DNA of 64,000 bases, from positions 2,666,001-2,730,000 of the forward strand of contig NZ_CP108067.1 in the NCBI RefSeq assembly GCF_036178145.1. Direction: 5' to 3'. Positions 6,838 through 17,023 of the stretch are shown one piece after another (within the stretch, counting starts at the first letter, position 1; each line of letters starts with the position of its first letter). The notes below the pieces were generated by a model. The model was not told where the DNA came from. It made no database searches and saw nothing but the letters and a program-made list of their open reading frames with translations. The translations under genes and the position numbers were made by a program. Origin of the DNA: Streptomyces sp. NBC_00273. Lineage in GTDB: Bacteria > Actinomycetota > Actinomycetes > Streptomycetales > Streptomycetaceae.

Positions 6838-8055
6838 TCACTGCTGGCAGCGTCCGAAGTCCACGACGTAGGTGGCGGTGTTGGACGACGATGCGCCAGC
6901 CGGGTCCGCCGCCCCGGGCAGGGCCGCCGCACCAATGTCGCGCAGGGACGGCTTGAGGATGATGGCGCGATGGCCGGGGCTGTTCATCCACCAGTTGACG
7001 GCGGCCTGCGGGGTTCCCGATCCGGCCCAGCCGGTGTACGTGATCTCACTGAACTCCCACGACCGGGGGTTCGGGCAGTATGCGGCCGCCTGGATGCGGC
7101 TCTGCGGTGTCGAGCCGGTCTGGGGGTTGCGGTGGGAGTCCTTGCCCGGCCCCCACCACTTCAGCTGCACGGATGCGGCGGCATGCTGCTGGGCCGCGTT
7201 GGTCAGCGACTGGTTGACGGTGAGGGCGGGCAGCCCGCGCTGTGTGCGCTGCGCGTTGATCAGGCAGATCACGGCAGCCCTCGCCTGGGCTTCCGTGCCG
7301 GCGGTCGGCGCCCGGTTGACGGCGGCCAGGTCACAGCCCGCGGCTGGTGCCGCAGCCGGGGCGACGGCTTGCTGCCCGTTGATATTGCCTGCCGCGGCGT
7401 ACCGGCACACGAGAATCCAGCCCGTACTGCCCGCCACGGGCACGCCCTCTTTCACGCCGCAACCGACTGCCGTGGTCGCTGACGCGGGAGACATCCATAT
7501 CATCTGGGAGTAATGACCCCACGCACGGTAATTGGTGCCCGCGGACGCACTGCTGTTGATCGGGGCATTGTTGTCGGCGTCGAATTTGGGCTTCTCCGCC
7601 GTCCAGCTGAAACTCACGGAGGGGTCCAGTGCCATCAGCGGCCGCGCCGGGCCGGGGAAGGCATTGAAAAGGTTCTCGCCCTCGTTGCCGTTGGTGTCAC
7701 GGCTGCTGTGGTGCAGTCCGCCGCCCTGGCTGGATGCAGGGTCATCGGCCCAGGCCTGCGCGTCACAGGCAAGCTTGGGGTTCCATGCGACAGAAACCAC
7801 GGAGGAGCTGGGGCTGTACTTCTGGACGGCTGCCCTGCGCGCGTCGTTGTGAATACGGACGATCTCGGCAGCGTCTGCGGCGGATATCCGTGAGCCCGTT
7901 CCGGGTGGAGCGTTGGACGAGGGACAGGTGGGAGATTTCTCCTCGGAGGCAGGGGCTGAAGCGACGCGTGCGTGGGGGGAGGCTGCCGATACCGGTCCCA
8001 TCATGGCAAGGCCGCACACGAGCGCAGCCGCGGTTGCGAAAGGCTTTGGTTTCAT
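6838..8055 (-). CDS. Secreted protein with two tandem CAP/SCP domains
   Basis: A 405-residue exported protein. ATG 8055 gives a standard signal peptide (KPK, a hydrophobic core, then VSAA), whereas the longer upstream frame hides it. The first CAP domain (about residues 55-215) starts DAAEIVRIHNDARRA and has HHSS, GENLF and WGHYSQMIW blocks, the PR-1-like arrangement with metal-binding His and Glu. The second (about 250-400) is the YkwD-like bacterial form, INAQRTQRGLPALTVN through SPGHRAIILKP. An Ala/Pro-rich linker joins them. Both domains keep cavity His residues. Bacterial CAP protein functions are poorly known; an extracellular or wall-associated role is inferred. It lies inside a segment bounded by inverted repeats. 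Confidence 0.88.
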   Translation of the reverse strand: MKPKPFATAAALVCGLAMMGPVSAASPHARVASAPASEEKSPTCPSSNAPPGTGSRISAADAAEIVRIHNDARRAAVQKYSPSSSVVSVAWNPKLACDAQAWADDPASSQGGGLHHSSRDTNGNEGENLFNAFPGPARPLMALDPSVSFSWTAEKPKFDADNNAPINSSASAGTNYRAWGHYSQMIWMSPASATTAVGCGVKEGVPVAGSTGWILVCRYAAAGNINGQQAVAPAAAPAAGCDLAAVNRAPTAGTEAQARAAVICLINAQRTQRGLPALTVNQSLTNAAQQHAAASVQLKWWGPGKDSHRNPQTGSTPQSRIQAAAYCPNPRSWEFSEITYTGWAGSGTPQAAVNWWMNSPGHRAIILKPSLRDIGAAALPGAADPAGASSSNTATYVVDFGRCQQ

Positions 8056-8268
8056 GGAACACCCCGAATACGGGTAAGGGTTCCCATGCGGGCGAAAATG
8101 CCGGGGTGCCGTATTCCGCACGCCCGGATCGACCGCACGTGGATGAAGTCGGCGGGGAGGTCTCCGCACGCCGGACGATGAGATCATCGTCGCCCGTTCG
8201 GCGCAGATCCACCCGCCAGGCCATCGGCCGTTACTCCACTCGGGTGAATGCGACGACTGTGGTTGCGA

Positions 8269-8724
8269 TCAGCGTTCCCGCCTCGACACCCACCGCCACA
8301 GGGCCCAGCAGCCCGTACCCAGGAGCAGCACGTTGTACGTGATGCCGCGCCCGCCCCACTGGTACCCGATGGGTCAGATCCAGGCTGCCACCGCCATCAG
8401 GACGGCGTTCAACAGCACGAACGGGATCCAGGTCGGGGCAGCTCCCCACCGGGGACGCAGCGGCGTTCCGCCGCAACTGTGGATGTCGTTCCACGGCACG
8501 GCCGTCCGGGGCTTCTCCTGGAGCGGAGCCGGGGCGGCAGGGTCGAGAGCAACGGCCGTTTCCGGACGGGGCGGTGCGATGTCCCCTTCCGTCGCCAGGG
8601 CGAGGGCCGACTCGTGGACAGTGGCCGGGGCCGGTGTCCGGGCCGGTGTCGGCGTCGGCGTCGACGTCGACGTCGACGTCGGCGAGGGCGCCTCCCCGCG
8701 GTCCACCGCCTCCAGTGCGGCCAA
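8269..8724 (-). pseudogene. Decayed small membrane protein gene with an internal stop
   Basis: On the minus strand a frame from 8724 encodes an Ala/Pro/Thr-rich cytoplasmic-like region, then a membrane helix (IPFVLLNAVLMAVAAWI), then a TGA at 8376-8374. The same frame continues with a second membrane-like helix (ITYNVLLLGTGCWALWRW) to a stop at 8269. The smooth two-helix topology across the TGA suggests a nonsense mutation in a gene for a two-helix membrane protein. Its 5' end also looks disrupted, since the hydrophobic segment upstream is in another frame. The Thr-Ser/Thr-Pro repeats come from a hexamer repeat. The family is not recognised. Confidence 0.4.
8648..8683. repeat. Six tandem GTCGRC hexamers
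   Basis: Six uninterrupted hexamer units (GTCGGC or GTCGAC) make a 36-bp simple repeat inside the decayed membrane-protein gene, encoding Pro-Thr/Ser-Thr dipeptides on the minus strand. It is prone to length change. Confidence 0.85.
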
Positions 8725-8801
8725 GGGCTGCCCGGCGGAGGCCGGGGTGGTGGGTGGAGTCCTGGACGCTCGCGGCGGTCACCAGCACAGCGAGGAGGAG
8801 A

Positions 8802-8871
8802 CCATCTCCTGGCGTGCCCCGAAGAAGACCACAGAACCCCCGATTCCGGGATGAAGCGTCGGACGAAAACG
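8802..8871. repeat. Right copy of a 70-bp inverted repeat
   Basis: Reverse-complement partner of 6641-6710 (66/70 identical). The outward (plus-strand) frame ends in TISWRAPKKTTEPPIPG followed by TGA at 8852-8854. It lies 41 bp from the end of the EcsC/TerB-like gene. Confidence 0.85.
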
Positions 8872-8912
8872 ACCTCTTGGTGGGGCGGGCCGGGCCGGGA
8901 CGTGGGCGGCGG

Positions 8913-10031
8913 TCAGCTCCTTCGGCAGCGTTCCTGAAGCTCGGAGATGACGGCCTTCTCGCGCGCGTTGACGGCACCGTCCACCGCTGCCACCCGGTCG
9001 GCCACGTCGAGGAGGTCGCTCACGTCCCCCGGCTCGGCGTCCAGGCGTCGCCACACCTCGGCGGGATCCACGTCGACGAGTTGGGCGAACTGTTCGTCGA
9101 CCACCTGGTGCTGGTCCCGGACCAGCCTCACCAGGTGCCGCATCAACAGCGCCTCGTCGTCGGTGATCTTCTGGTCCGCCGTGATGACGAGCCAGGCGAC
9201 CCACAGCATCAGCTGCGGGTGCTGACTCCGCTTGCTCAGGCCTTCGGCGAGTTCGATCACCCGAGCCTCGTTCCGGAAGACGGCTTGCGCGTGCCGCCCC
9301 GCGAGCAACGTCGTATAGCGGTTCAACACCACCGCGAGGGGAACGCCGACCACGGGGATGCCGATCTTGATGACGTTGCGCTTGAGGAGGAACTTGCCGA
9401 CGACGGGGAGCCCCTTCGCGGCGTTCAGTACCGCTCCGGAGTAGAAGCGCTTGATCAGCGGCCGCACGAGCGCAGGGACCGCCTTGACCACGCCCTCCCG
9501 GACCACTTCACCGCTCTTGATCGTGAAGGCGACCCGAATGAGCTTCCACATGTCGTCCGGGTCGGACAGGTCGAGCGGGACCCGGTAGAGGACCGCGATG
9601 TCGTGGGCCAGGCGGAGCTGGAGCCGGGTGATGAACGCGACGTCGACCATCATGGTCGCGACGGCGGCCGGGACGGTCGCCGGCGAGGCACCACCGAGGC
9701 TTCCGAGGGTGGCGGCGACGGCCGCCGAGTAGGCCCCGGCCGAGAGTCCGCCTTCGAGCGCGGCGTACCGGGCCGCCATCTTGATCCGCTGATCGACGAC
9801 GGCGTCCGCGGGTACGCCCTCGTACCGCTCCTGGAAGTACTGCCAGTTCGCTCTGTCGGTGTAGGAACTCAGGGCCTGGGCGAGGAGCTTGGTGAACCAA
9901 CTGCCCGACTTGATGTCGTCCGCACTCAGCCCTTTGATGAACTCCCGCATCTCGGCCCGCTCGTGCTCGACGGCCTCCCGATCGGCATCGCCGCCGTCCG
10001 CGTCGACGGCGTCCATCAGGGTTTCGGTCAT
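8913..10031 (-). CDS. EcsC-like protein with TerB-like C-terminal domain
   Basis: A 372-residue protein of unknown function. Residues about 30-230 resemble the EcsC family: a Gly/Ala-rich hydrophobic stretch (AAVAATLGSLGGASP, then VDVAFITRLQLRLAHDIAVLYRV) and repeated short hydrophobic segments near 190-235 that could insert in or lie on membranes. The C-terminal 120 residues (LMLWVAWLVITADQKITDDEALLMRHLV ... DVADRVAAVDGAVNAREKAVISEL) look like an acidic TerB-type helical domain that may bind metal through Asp/Glu. ATG 10031 was chosen by the upstream Shine-Dalgarno-like GGGAGGA. It appears to be a single-gene unit. Confidence 0.75.
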   Translation of the reverse strand: MTETLMDAVDADGGDADREAVEHERAEMREFIKGLSADDIKSGSWFTKLLAQALSSYTDRANWQYFQERYEGVPADAVVDQRIKMAARYAALEGGLSAGAYSAAVAATLGSLGGASPATVPAAVATMMVDVAFITRLQLRLAHDIAVLYRVPLDLSDPDDMWKLIRVAFTIKSGEVVREGVVKAVPALVRPLIKRFYSGAVLNAAKGLPVVGKFLLKRNVIKIGIPVVGVPLAVVLNRYTTLLAGRHAQAVFRNEARVIELAEGLSKRSQHPQLMLWVAWLVITADQKITDDEALLMRHLVRLVRDQHQVVDEQFAQLVDVDPAEVWRRLDAEPGDVSDLLDVADRVAAVDGAVNAREKAVISELQERCRRS

Positions 10032-10192
10032 GGCGAGTCCTCCCGGGCTGATCAGCGTCCGATCAGGTTGTCAGGTTTCGCACAACACCGCTGCCGTCTC
10101 GGCACGATGACCCGGTGCAACGCCCAGCACGGCGGGAACCGCACTCCGTGCCCCCGCGCCCCGTTCCCCGTTCCCCGTACGGACGACGCGAA

Positions 10193-10228
10193 CGGCCCCC
10201 GCCCCTCCGGGAAGAGGGACGGGGGCCG
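10193..10228 (-). terminator. gcl terminator
   Basis: A 15-bp stem with one mismatch (10193-10207 with 10214-10228) and a 6-nt loop lies 19 bp past the gcl stop codon. Confidence 0.75.
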
Positions 10229-10246
10229 CCGGGTCGTGCGGGTGGA

Positions 10247-12034
<1,788 letters not shown>

Positions 12035-12066
12035 CGAGTTCTCCTGCGGGTCTGGCGGTCAGGCTT

Positions 12067-12102
12067 TTCCGTAATCCGGAAGTATTGTTCTGCTATACGG
12101 AA
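12067..12102. promoter_or_regulatory. Two TTCYG-N5-CGGAA operators before gcl
   Basis: TTCCGTAATCCGGAA (12067-12081) and TTCTGCTATACGGAA (12088-12102) have centres 21 bp apart, two helical turns, so two dimers could bind on one DNA face. The second is extended by flanking TTG/CAA. They match the elements before hyi and catalase. Confidence 0.75.
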
Positions 12103-12301
12103 CAAGCTAAGCGGCGACTCCTGCGACGTCAAGGCGGTGGGGGACTCCGGAAGCCACCAAAAGCCGCATATCGGTCGGCGACTTGTACAAATCACCGATG
12201 CGCCGGCGGGAATCCCCCGGAAAAGGCGTGCGACCTCCCCCCGGCGGTCGCCGGTGGTGGAGCATGGACCTACGCACAGCGACGGAGGGGGTCCAGGTCT
12301 C

Positions 12302-13111
12302 ATGGCGGAAGCGGTACCGGTGCGCTGCCCGGCGTGCCTGCGCGAGAACGGCTACACCGCCCCGGTCTTCCCCTGTGCCTGCGGAAGTCCGGTCCACCCC
12401 CCGCTGGACCTGGCGGCGCCGCCGGTTCCGCTGACCCACCGGACCTGGTCGGACACCTGGGTGACGGTGCGCTGCACGACGTGCGGGCGGGAGAGCGAGT
12501 GGCCGCATCCCGAGCTGGGCTGCGGCTCGTGCGGGACGGTGGTGCTCATCGCGGTCCACCCGCTGGAGGCGACGGGGACCCCGGCGGATCCGGCGGGCCC
12601 GCCCTCCGCGGCCGTCCGGCCGGGTCTGGGCGGGCCGGCGGGCGACCCGGCCGGCGGGCTCGCCGGCGGAGCCGCGGGCCGGCGCCCGGCGCACATACCG
12701 CCGCCGCCGGCCGCACCGGTGCCGCGGCCCGCGTTCCGGCCGGTGACCATCCGTACGGCCCGCGACGCGGTGGCCACGGCCGCGCTGTACCTGCGCTGGC
12801 TCGGCTTCCGCGACGTACGGCAGCCCGACGGGCGCCCGATCCCGGCGGCGACCGTGGACCTACGGGCTCCGGGCCTGGTCGCCCAGGTGGACCCGACGAC
12901 GGCGCCGGCCGGGCTGCGGGCGGTGGAGTGCGTCTGGCTGAACGGGCTCACGGCCTCCGCGACCAGCGTCTACTTCGCGCTCGCGGGATACACGGAGGAG
13001 GCCCGGGCCCGCGCGGACGATCTCGGGATACCGCTCTTCGTCATGGACCTGACGGGCATGCCACAGCCGGTCAACGACCCGGCGGACGCGCTGGTCGGCC
13101 CGGACGCGTAG
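12302..13111 (+). CDS. Zinc-ribbon protein with Mrr-like endonuclease-fold domain
   Basis: A 269-residue protein of unknown role. The N-terminal 80 residues carry two Cys clusters (CPAC ... CAC and CTTC ... CGSC), likely zinc ribbons. A Gly/Ala/Pro-rich linker follows, then from about residue 150 a domain (RTARDAVATAALYLRWLGFRD, VDLRAPGLVAQVDP, GYTEEARARADDLGIPLFVMD) resembling the Mrr-type restriction endonuclease fold. The usual acidic-(D/E/Q)xK catalytic core is not clear: where Q/E-x-K is expected the sequence reads QVDP or VECVW, so it may be a non-cleaving DNA-binding module. ATG 12302 fits the first Cys pair. No methyltransferase is nearby. Confidence 0.65.
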   Translation: MAEAVPVRCPACLRENGYTAPVFPCACGSPVHPPLDLAAPPVPLTHRTWSDTWVTVRCTTCGRESEWPHPELGCGSCGTVVLIAVHPLEATGTPADPAGPPSAAVRPGLGGPAGDPAGGLAGGAAGRRPAHIPPPPAAPVPRPAFRPVTIRTARDAVATAALYLRWLGFRDVRQPDGRPIPAATVDLRAPGLVAQVDPTTAPAGLRAVECVWLNGLTASATSVYFALAGYTEEARARADDLGIPLFVMDLTGMPQPVNDPADALVGPDA

Positions 13112-13199
13112 GCCGTCCGGGAACGGGTGGACCCGGCAGGATCGAGGAGCTACCCCCTAAGCTCGTAGGCATTGCCTACTTCCTGCCCAGGAGAGCCCG

Positions 13200-13688
13200 A
13201 TGAGCCTGTACGACATCCCGCTGACCACGCTGTCCGACGAGCCCACCAGCCTCGCCGCCCACAAGGGCAAGGTGATCCTCCTGGTGAACACCGCCTCCCA
13301 GTGCGGGCTCACGCCCCAGTACTCGGGACTGGCCCGCCTGCAGTTCGCGTACGAGGAGAAGGGCTTCACGGTCATCGGCGTGCCCTGCAACCAGTTCGGC
13401 GAGCAGGAGCCCGGCAACGCCGAGGACATCCAGACCTTCTGCTCGGCCGGCTTCGGCGTCACCTTCCCGATCCTGGAGAAGTCCGAGGTCAACGGCGAGA
13501 ACCGGCACCCCCTCTACGCGGAGCTGGTGAAGACCCCGGACGCGGACGGCGAGGCCGGGGACATCCAGTGGAACTTCGAGAAGTTCCTGATCTCCCCCGC
13601 CGGCGAGGTCGTGGCGCGCTTCCGCCCGCGCACCGAGCCCGAGGCCCCCGAGGTCATCGCCGCGATCGAGGCGCACCTGCCCGCGTAG
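13200..13688 (+). CDS. gpx: Glutathione-peroxidase-family thiol peroxidase
   Basis: Reduces peroxides; actinobacterial members probably use thioredoxin or mycothiol systems rather than glutathione (family inference). The 162-residue protein has the peroxidatic Cys in NTASQCGLTPQ (about residue 37), the PCNQFGEQEPG block with the catalytic Gln and a candidate resolving Cys near residue 81, and WNFEKFLI with the catalytic Trp-Asn. A ribosome-binding site (CAGGAGA) precedes ATG 13200. It is transcribed alone and converges with the acyl-CoA synthetase gene. Confidence 0.94.
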   Translation: MSLYDIPLTTLSDEPTSLAAHKGKVILLVNTASQCGLTPQYSGLARLQFAYEEKGFTVIGVPCNQFGEQEPGNAEDIQTFCSAGFGVTFPILEKSEVNGENRHPLYAELVKTPDADGEAGDIQWNFEKFLISPAGEVVARFRPRTEPEAPEVIAAIEAHLPA

Positions 13689-13695
13689 CACTCCC

Positions 13696-13753
13696 GTACG
13701 GGTCGCTGCGCGGGGCCGCCGCCCTGCGCCGCGGCGCGCGCAGCAGCCCGTAC
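13696..13753. terminator. Bidirectional terminator between gpx and acyl-CoA synthetase
   Basis: The arms GTACGGG-xx-GCTGCGCG and CGCGCGCAGC-xx-CCCGTAC can pair across the convergent gap, with a two-base mismatch. The loop holds further GC-rich pairing. Confidence 0.55.
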
Positions 13754-13762
13754 GCGCTCCGT

Positions 13763-15463
13763 TCAGTCCAGGTCGGCCTCGTCGTACTCCCCCGCCGACC
13801 CGGCCGCGGTGAGCTCCCGCAGCTCCACCCGGCGGATCTTGCCGGACACGGTCTTCGGGAGCTCCGCGAACTCGATGCGGCGGATCCGCTTGTACGGGGA
13901 CAGCACCGCGCGGGAGTGCTCGAACAGCACCCGGGCCGTCTCCGGCCCGGGCTCCCAGCCGCCCGCGAGGGTGACGTACGCCTTCGGGACCGCCAGCCGC
14001 AGCGCGTCCGGGGCCGGAACGACGGCGGCCTCGGCCACCGCCTCGTGCTCCAACAGGGCGCTCTCCAGCTCGAACGGGCTGATCTTGTAGTCCGAGGCCT
14101 TGAACACGTCGTCGGAGCGCCCGACGTAGGTCAGGTACCCGTCGGCGTCGCGCGCGGCGATGTCGCCGGTGCGGTAGAGCCCGTCGGCCATGGCCTCGGC
14201 CGTGCGCTGCGGATCGTCGCGGTAGCCGGTCGTCACCCCGGCCGGCCGGGTGCGCAGGTCCACGCAGAGCTCGCCCTCGTCGGGGGACTCCTTGCCGGTG
14301 ACCGGGTCCAGCAGGACGATCTCGTAGCCGGGTGCCGGCCGGCCCATGGAGCCGGGCTTGACGGGCACCCCGGGGAAGTTCCCGACCTGGAGCGTGGTCT
14401 CGGTCTGGCCGAAGCCGTCGCGGATCGTGACGCCCCAGGCGGCGCGGACCCGTTCGATGACTTCCGGGTTGAGCGGCTCCCCGGCGGCGACGGCCTCGCG
14501 CGGGGGCCGGGCCAGCTTGGTGAGGTCGGACTGGATCAGCATCCGCCACACGGTGGGCGGGGCGCAGAAGGTGGTCACGCCGTGCCGGTCCATCTCGGCC
14601 ATCAGTCGCTCCGCGTCGAAGCGGGTGTAGTTGTGGACGAAGACGGTGGCTCCGGCGTTCCACGGGGCGAAGAGGTTGGACCAGGCGTGCTTGGCCCAGC
14701 CGGGCGAGGCGATGTTGAGGTGCACGTCGCCGGGGCGCAGCCCGAGCCAGTACATGGTGGAGAGGTGCCCGATGGGGTACGAGGCGTGCGTGTGCTCGAC
14801 GAGCTTGGGGCGGTCGGTGGTGCCGGAGGTGAAGTAGAGCATGAGGGGGTCGGTGGCGAGGGTCTCGCCGTCCGGGGTGAAACGGCCGTCGGCGGCCGCC
14901 GTGTCCGCCAGCCTCAGCCAGCCGTCGGGGACCTGGTCCCCGACGGCGATCCGGGTGTAGCCGCCCGGCACCTCGTCGAACTTCGCCGTGTCCAGGGCGC
15001 GCGCGATGACGTGGCGCACCTGGCCGCGTTCGACCCGGTCGCGCAGGTCGGCCGGGCCGAGCAGCGGGGTGGCCGGGATGACGACGGCGCGCAGCTTCAT
15101 CGCGCCGAGCATCACCTCCCACAGCTCGCGCTGGTTGCCGAGCATGACCAGGATCCGGTCGCCGGGCGCGACGCCCTGCTCACGGAGCCAGTTGGCGGCG
15201 GCGCCCGACCGCACGGCGAGCTCCGCGAAGCTGAGGCTCTGGCTGGTGCCGTCCTCCTCGACGACGCGCAGGGCGTCGGCGTCGTTCCCGGCGGCGATGT
15301 GGTCGAACCAGTCCAGGGCCCAGTTGAAGCGGTGGGGGCGGGGCCAGGTGAATCCGGCGTGGGCGGCCGCGTAGTCGCCGCGGCGTTCCAGCAGGAAGTC
15401 CCGGGCGGCCAGGAAACGGGCGGTGGCGTCGTCCTGCGTGCTCTCGGTCGTCATGACGGGCAT
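13763..15463 (-). CDS. AMP-forming acyl-CoA synthetase (medium-chain type)
   Basis: Activates a carboxylic acid to acyl-AMP and then acyl-CoA. The 566-residue protein has the ANL-superfamily motifs: the P-loop YFTSGTTDRPKLVEHTH (about residues 215-230), the GFGQTETT adenylate motif (about 355), the YRTGDIAARDADGYLTYVGRSDD hinge (about 445-467), and the C-terminal catalytic Lys in PKTVSGKIRRVEL (about 545). It most resembles medium-chain/benzoate-type ligases by its overall layout; the exact substrate cannot be read from the sequence. Start ATG 15463 has GAAGG upstream; a second ATG three codons later is also possible. Confidence 0.9.
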   Translation of the reverse strand: MPVMTTESTQDDATARFLAARDFLLERRGDYAAAHAGFTWPRPHRFNWALDWFDHIAAGNDADALRVVEEDGTSQSLSFAELAVRSGAAANWLREQGVAPGDRILVMLGNQRELWEVMLGAMKLRAVVIPATPLLGPADLRDRVERGQVRHVIARALDTAKFDEVPGGYTRIAVGDQVPDGWLRLADTAAADGRFTPDGETLATDPLMLYFTSGTTDRPKLVEHTHASYPIGHLSTMYWLGLRPGDVHLNIASPGWAKHAWSNLFAPWNAGATVFVHNYTRFDAERLMAEMDRHGVTTFCAPPTVWRMLIQSDLTKLARPPREAVAAGEPLNPEVIERVRAAWGVTIRDGFGQTETTLQVGNFPGVPVKPGSMGRPAPGYEIVLLDPVTGKESPDEGELCVDLRTRPAGVTTGYRDDPQRTAEAMADGLYRTGDIAARDADGYLTYVGRSDDVFKASDYKISPFELESALLEHEAVAEAAVVPAPDALRLAVPKAYVTLAGGWEPGPETARVLFEHSRAVLSPYKRIRRIEFAELPKTVSGKIRRVELRELTAAGSAGEYDEADLD

Positions 15464-15520
15464 CGTGCCGCCTTCGGTGTACGGACCACCAGTGCGGCGT
15501 CAGCCGTGAGTTGACCGTCC

Positions 15521-15568
15521 GGGACCGCCGAGGACCGCCGGGGACCGCCGAGGACCCTCCAAGGGTCC
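15521..15568. repeat. Tandem decamer repeat ending in a hairpin
   Basis: Three 10-bp units RGGACCGCCG (15521-15550) and a degenerate fourth merge into a 7-bp hairpin (15552-15558 with 15562-15568). The hairpin lies just past the stop of the winged-helix gene on the minus strand and probably terminates it. Confidence 0.6.
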
Positions 15569-15571
15569 CGG

Positions 15572-16687
15572 TCAGGGGTTGATCGCCCCGAACCGTACGG
15601 CCGCACCACCGCCCCCGCCCGCCGTCCCTTCCGCCATCCCCGCCACCATCAGCTCCCCTTCGGCGACGATCTCCTCCTTCGCCGCCTTCGGGACCGGGCC
15701 GAACAGCTCGACGGTGAGCGCCTGCCCTTCCAGCTTCCACAGGCCGGCGACGAACCCGTCCACGAGCAGGGTGCAGTGGGCCTGGTTCCCGGTCCAGGTG
15801 CGCCCCTTGATCTCGGGGGCGACCACGCGGGCGCGGTCGGCGTGCGAGAGCAGGAGGTTGTCGAACTCCGGGAGGAAGCGGGGCGGGGCCGGGGCGTCCG
15901 CGTCGGGGCGGGGGGCGTCCGGGAGGTCGAAGAGCTCCACGCCGTTCTCGTCCTGGAAGACGAGGAGGCCCGGGCGCAGCCGCTCGAAGGCCTCGCGCAG
16001 CCGGGTCAGTCCGGCCCAGGTCTGCATGTCCTTGACGGAGGCGGGCCCGAAGGCGGCGAGGTAGCGCAGCACGACCTCGTCCACGGGCTGGGCCGCACCG
16101 GCGGGCTCCCCGAGCCAGGTCTCGACGGTGGTGAGCCGGACCTGGCCGCTGCGCCCCCACACACCCCGCGGGGTGACCTGGACCAGCGGCAGCCGGCAGC
16201 GGGCGGCGACGGACAGGGACTGCGGGTCAGCGTTGGGCCATTCCTTGAGGAGTTCCTCGCGGATCTCACCCATGGTGCGCGGCTCGCTCTCGACGAAGGC
16301 GCGGGCGCGCTGCGCGAGCCGGTCCAGATCCACCCCCGCGAGCCCCTTGCGGAAGTAGGTGACCTCGCGGTCGCGGGCGGGCTGGACGAGGGGCCTCAAG
16401 GTCAGGGCGTCGTGGGCGGTGTGCGTGTGGATCGTCGACCGCATGGTGACCATCCGGACGGCCTCGCGGGACTCCATGAGCCCGGCCAGCTCGGCCGGCC
16501 GGAAGCCGGCGAGCCGGGCGTGCAGCTGGAAGTAGGGCGGCTTCACGTTCTGCGCCTGCAGCCCGAGCAGGTGCGCGACGGCGTCCCCCGCGGACATCTC
16601 GGCGCGGCTCAGCAGCAGTTGGCGGGCGAGCGTGGCACGGTTCAGAGCGCGGGTGTCGATGACGGGGTGTGTCGTCCTGGAAGCCAT
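15572..16687 (-). CDS. Winged-helix DNA-binding domain protein (HTH_42/AlkZ-like)
   Basis: A 371-residue protein of the HTH_42 family, which includes the DNA glycosylase AlkZ and YcaQ. The features are the N-terminal block LNRATLARQLLLSR ... HLLGLQAQNVKPPYFQLHARL (about residues 14-56), the TMRSTIHTHTAHDALTLRPLV segment (about 82-102) and three predicted winged-helix repeats. Family glycosylases use a QxQ/QxD motif; here LQAQN supplies a QAQ at about residue 44, consistent with a nucleic-acid-processing role. Streptomyces carry several paralogues, so the specific substrate is unknown. Start ATG 16687; it diverges from the erythromycin-esterase-like gene. Confidence 0.82.
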   Translation of the reverse strand: MASRTTHPVIDTRALNRATLARQLLLSRAEMSAGDAVAHLLGLQAQNVKPPYFQLHARLAGFRPAELAGLMESREAVRMVTMRSTIHTHTAHDALTLRPLVQPARDREVTYFRKGLAGVDLDRLAQRARAFVESEPRTMGEIREELLKEWPNADPQSLSVAARCRLPLVQVTPRGVWGRSGQVRLTTVETWLGEPAGAAQPVDEVVLRYLAAFGPASVKDMQTWAGLTRLREAFERLRPGLLVFQDENGVELFDLPDAPRPDADAPAPPRFLPEFDNLLLSHADRARVVAPEIKGRTWTGNQAHCTLLVDGFVAGLWKLEGQALTVELFGPVPKAAKEEIVAEGELMVAGMAEGTAGGGGGAAVRFGAINP

Positions 16688-17023
16688 GGCAGCAAACCTA
16701 ATCCCCCTTGCGGACAGCTTTCGTCCGCAACCCCAACCGGAAGCTGACCTGCGGTAGCGAAGGGCGCGGCCGGGCCGGGTCGGGCCGCCCGGGAACGTCG
16801 CCGCACGACTGTCCGAATGCCGTCGGGCGGGGGTGGACGAAGTTGTCGTCGACGTCGCGGGCGTGTATTCCGAGCATGGTCGACCGGACGCCGTACGTAC
16901 GGGACCTCCACGAGATCCCGTAGGGCCTGCCGGGAGGCGACGAACTGACCCATGGAACGGGTGCGAGAGGTCGGGGCACGCCCACGTGCCGCCCTGCCGC
17001 ACGCGGGGAGGAGAGGCAACGCG
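16688..17023. other. Divergent intergenic region
   Basis: 336 bp between the divergent winged-helix and erythromycin-esterase-like genes must hold both promoters. No confident -35/-10 pair, palindromic operator or small gene was identified. Confidence 0.5.

Noticed and set aside
6641..8871. Calling the repeat-bounded segment a composite transposon
   Set aside because: There is no transposase, no recognisable insertion-sequence end and no target-site duplication, so I only report the inverted repeat.
8231..8977. A 248-codon minus-strand frame over the inverted repeat and the decayed membrane-protein gene
   Set aside because: Composition is Arg/Gly/Pro-rich with repeat-derived Asp-Val runs and no conserved blocks. 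The alternative frame with membrane helices is more protein-like, though broken.
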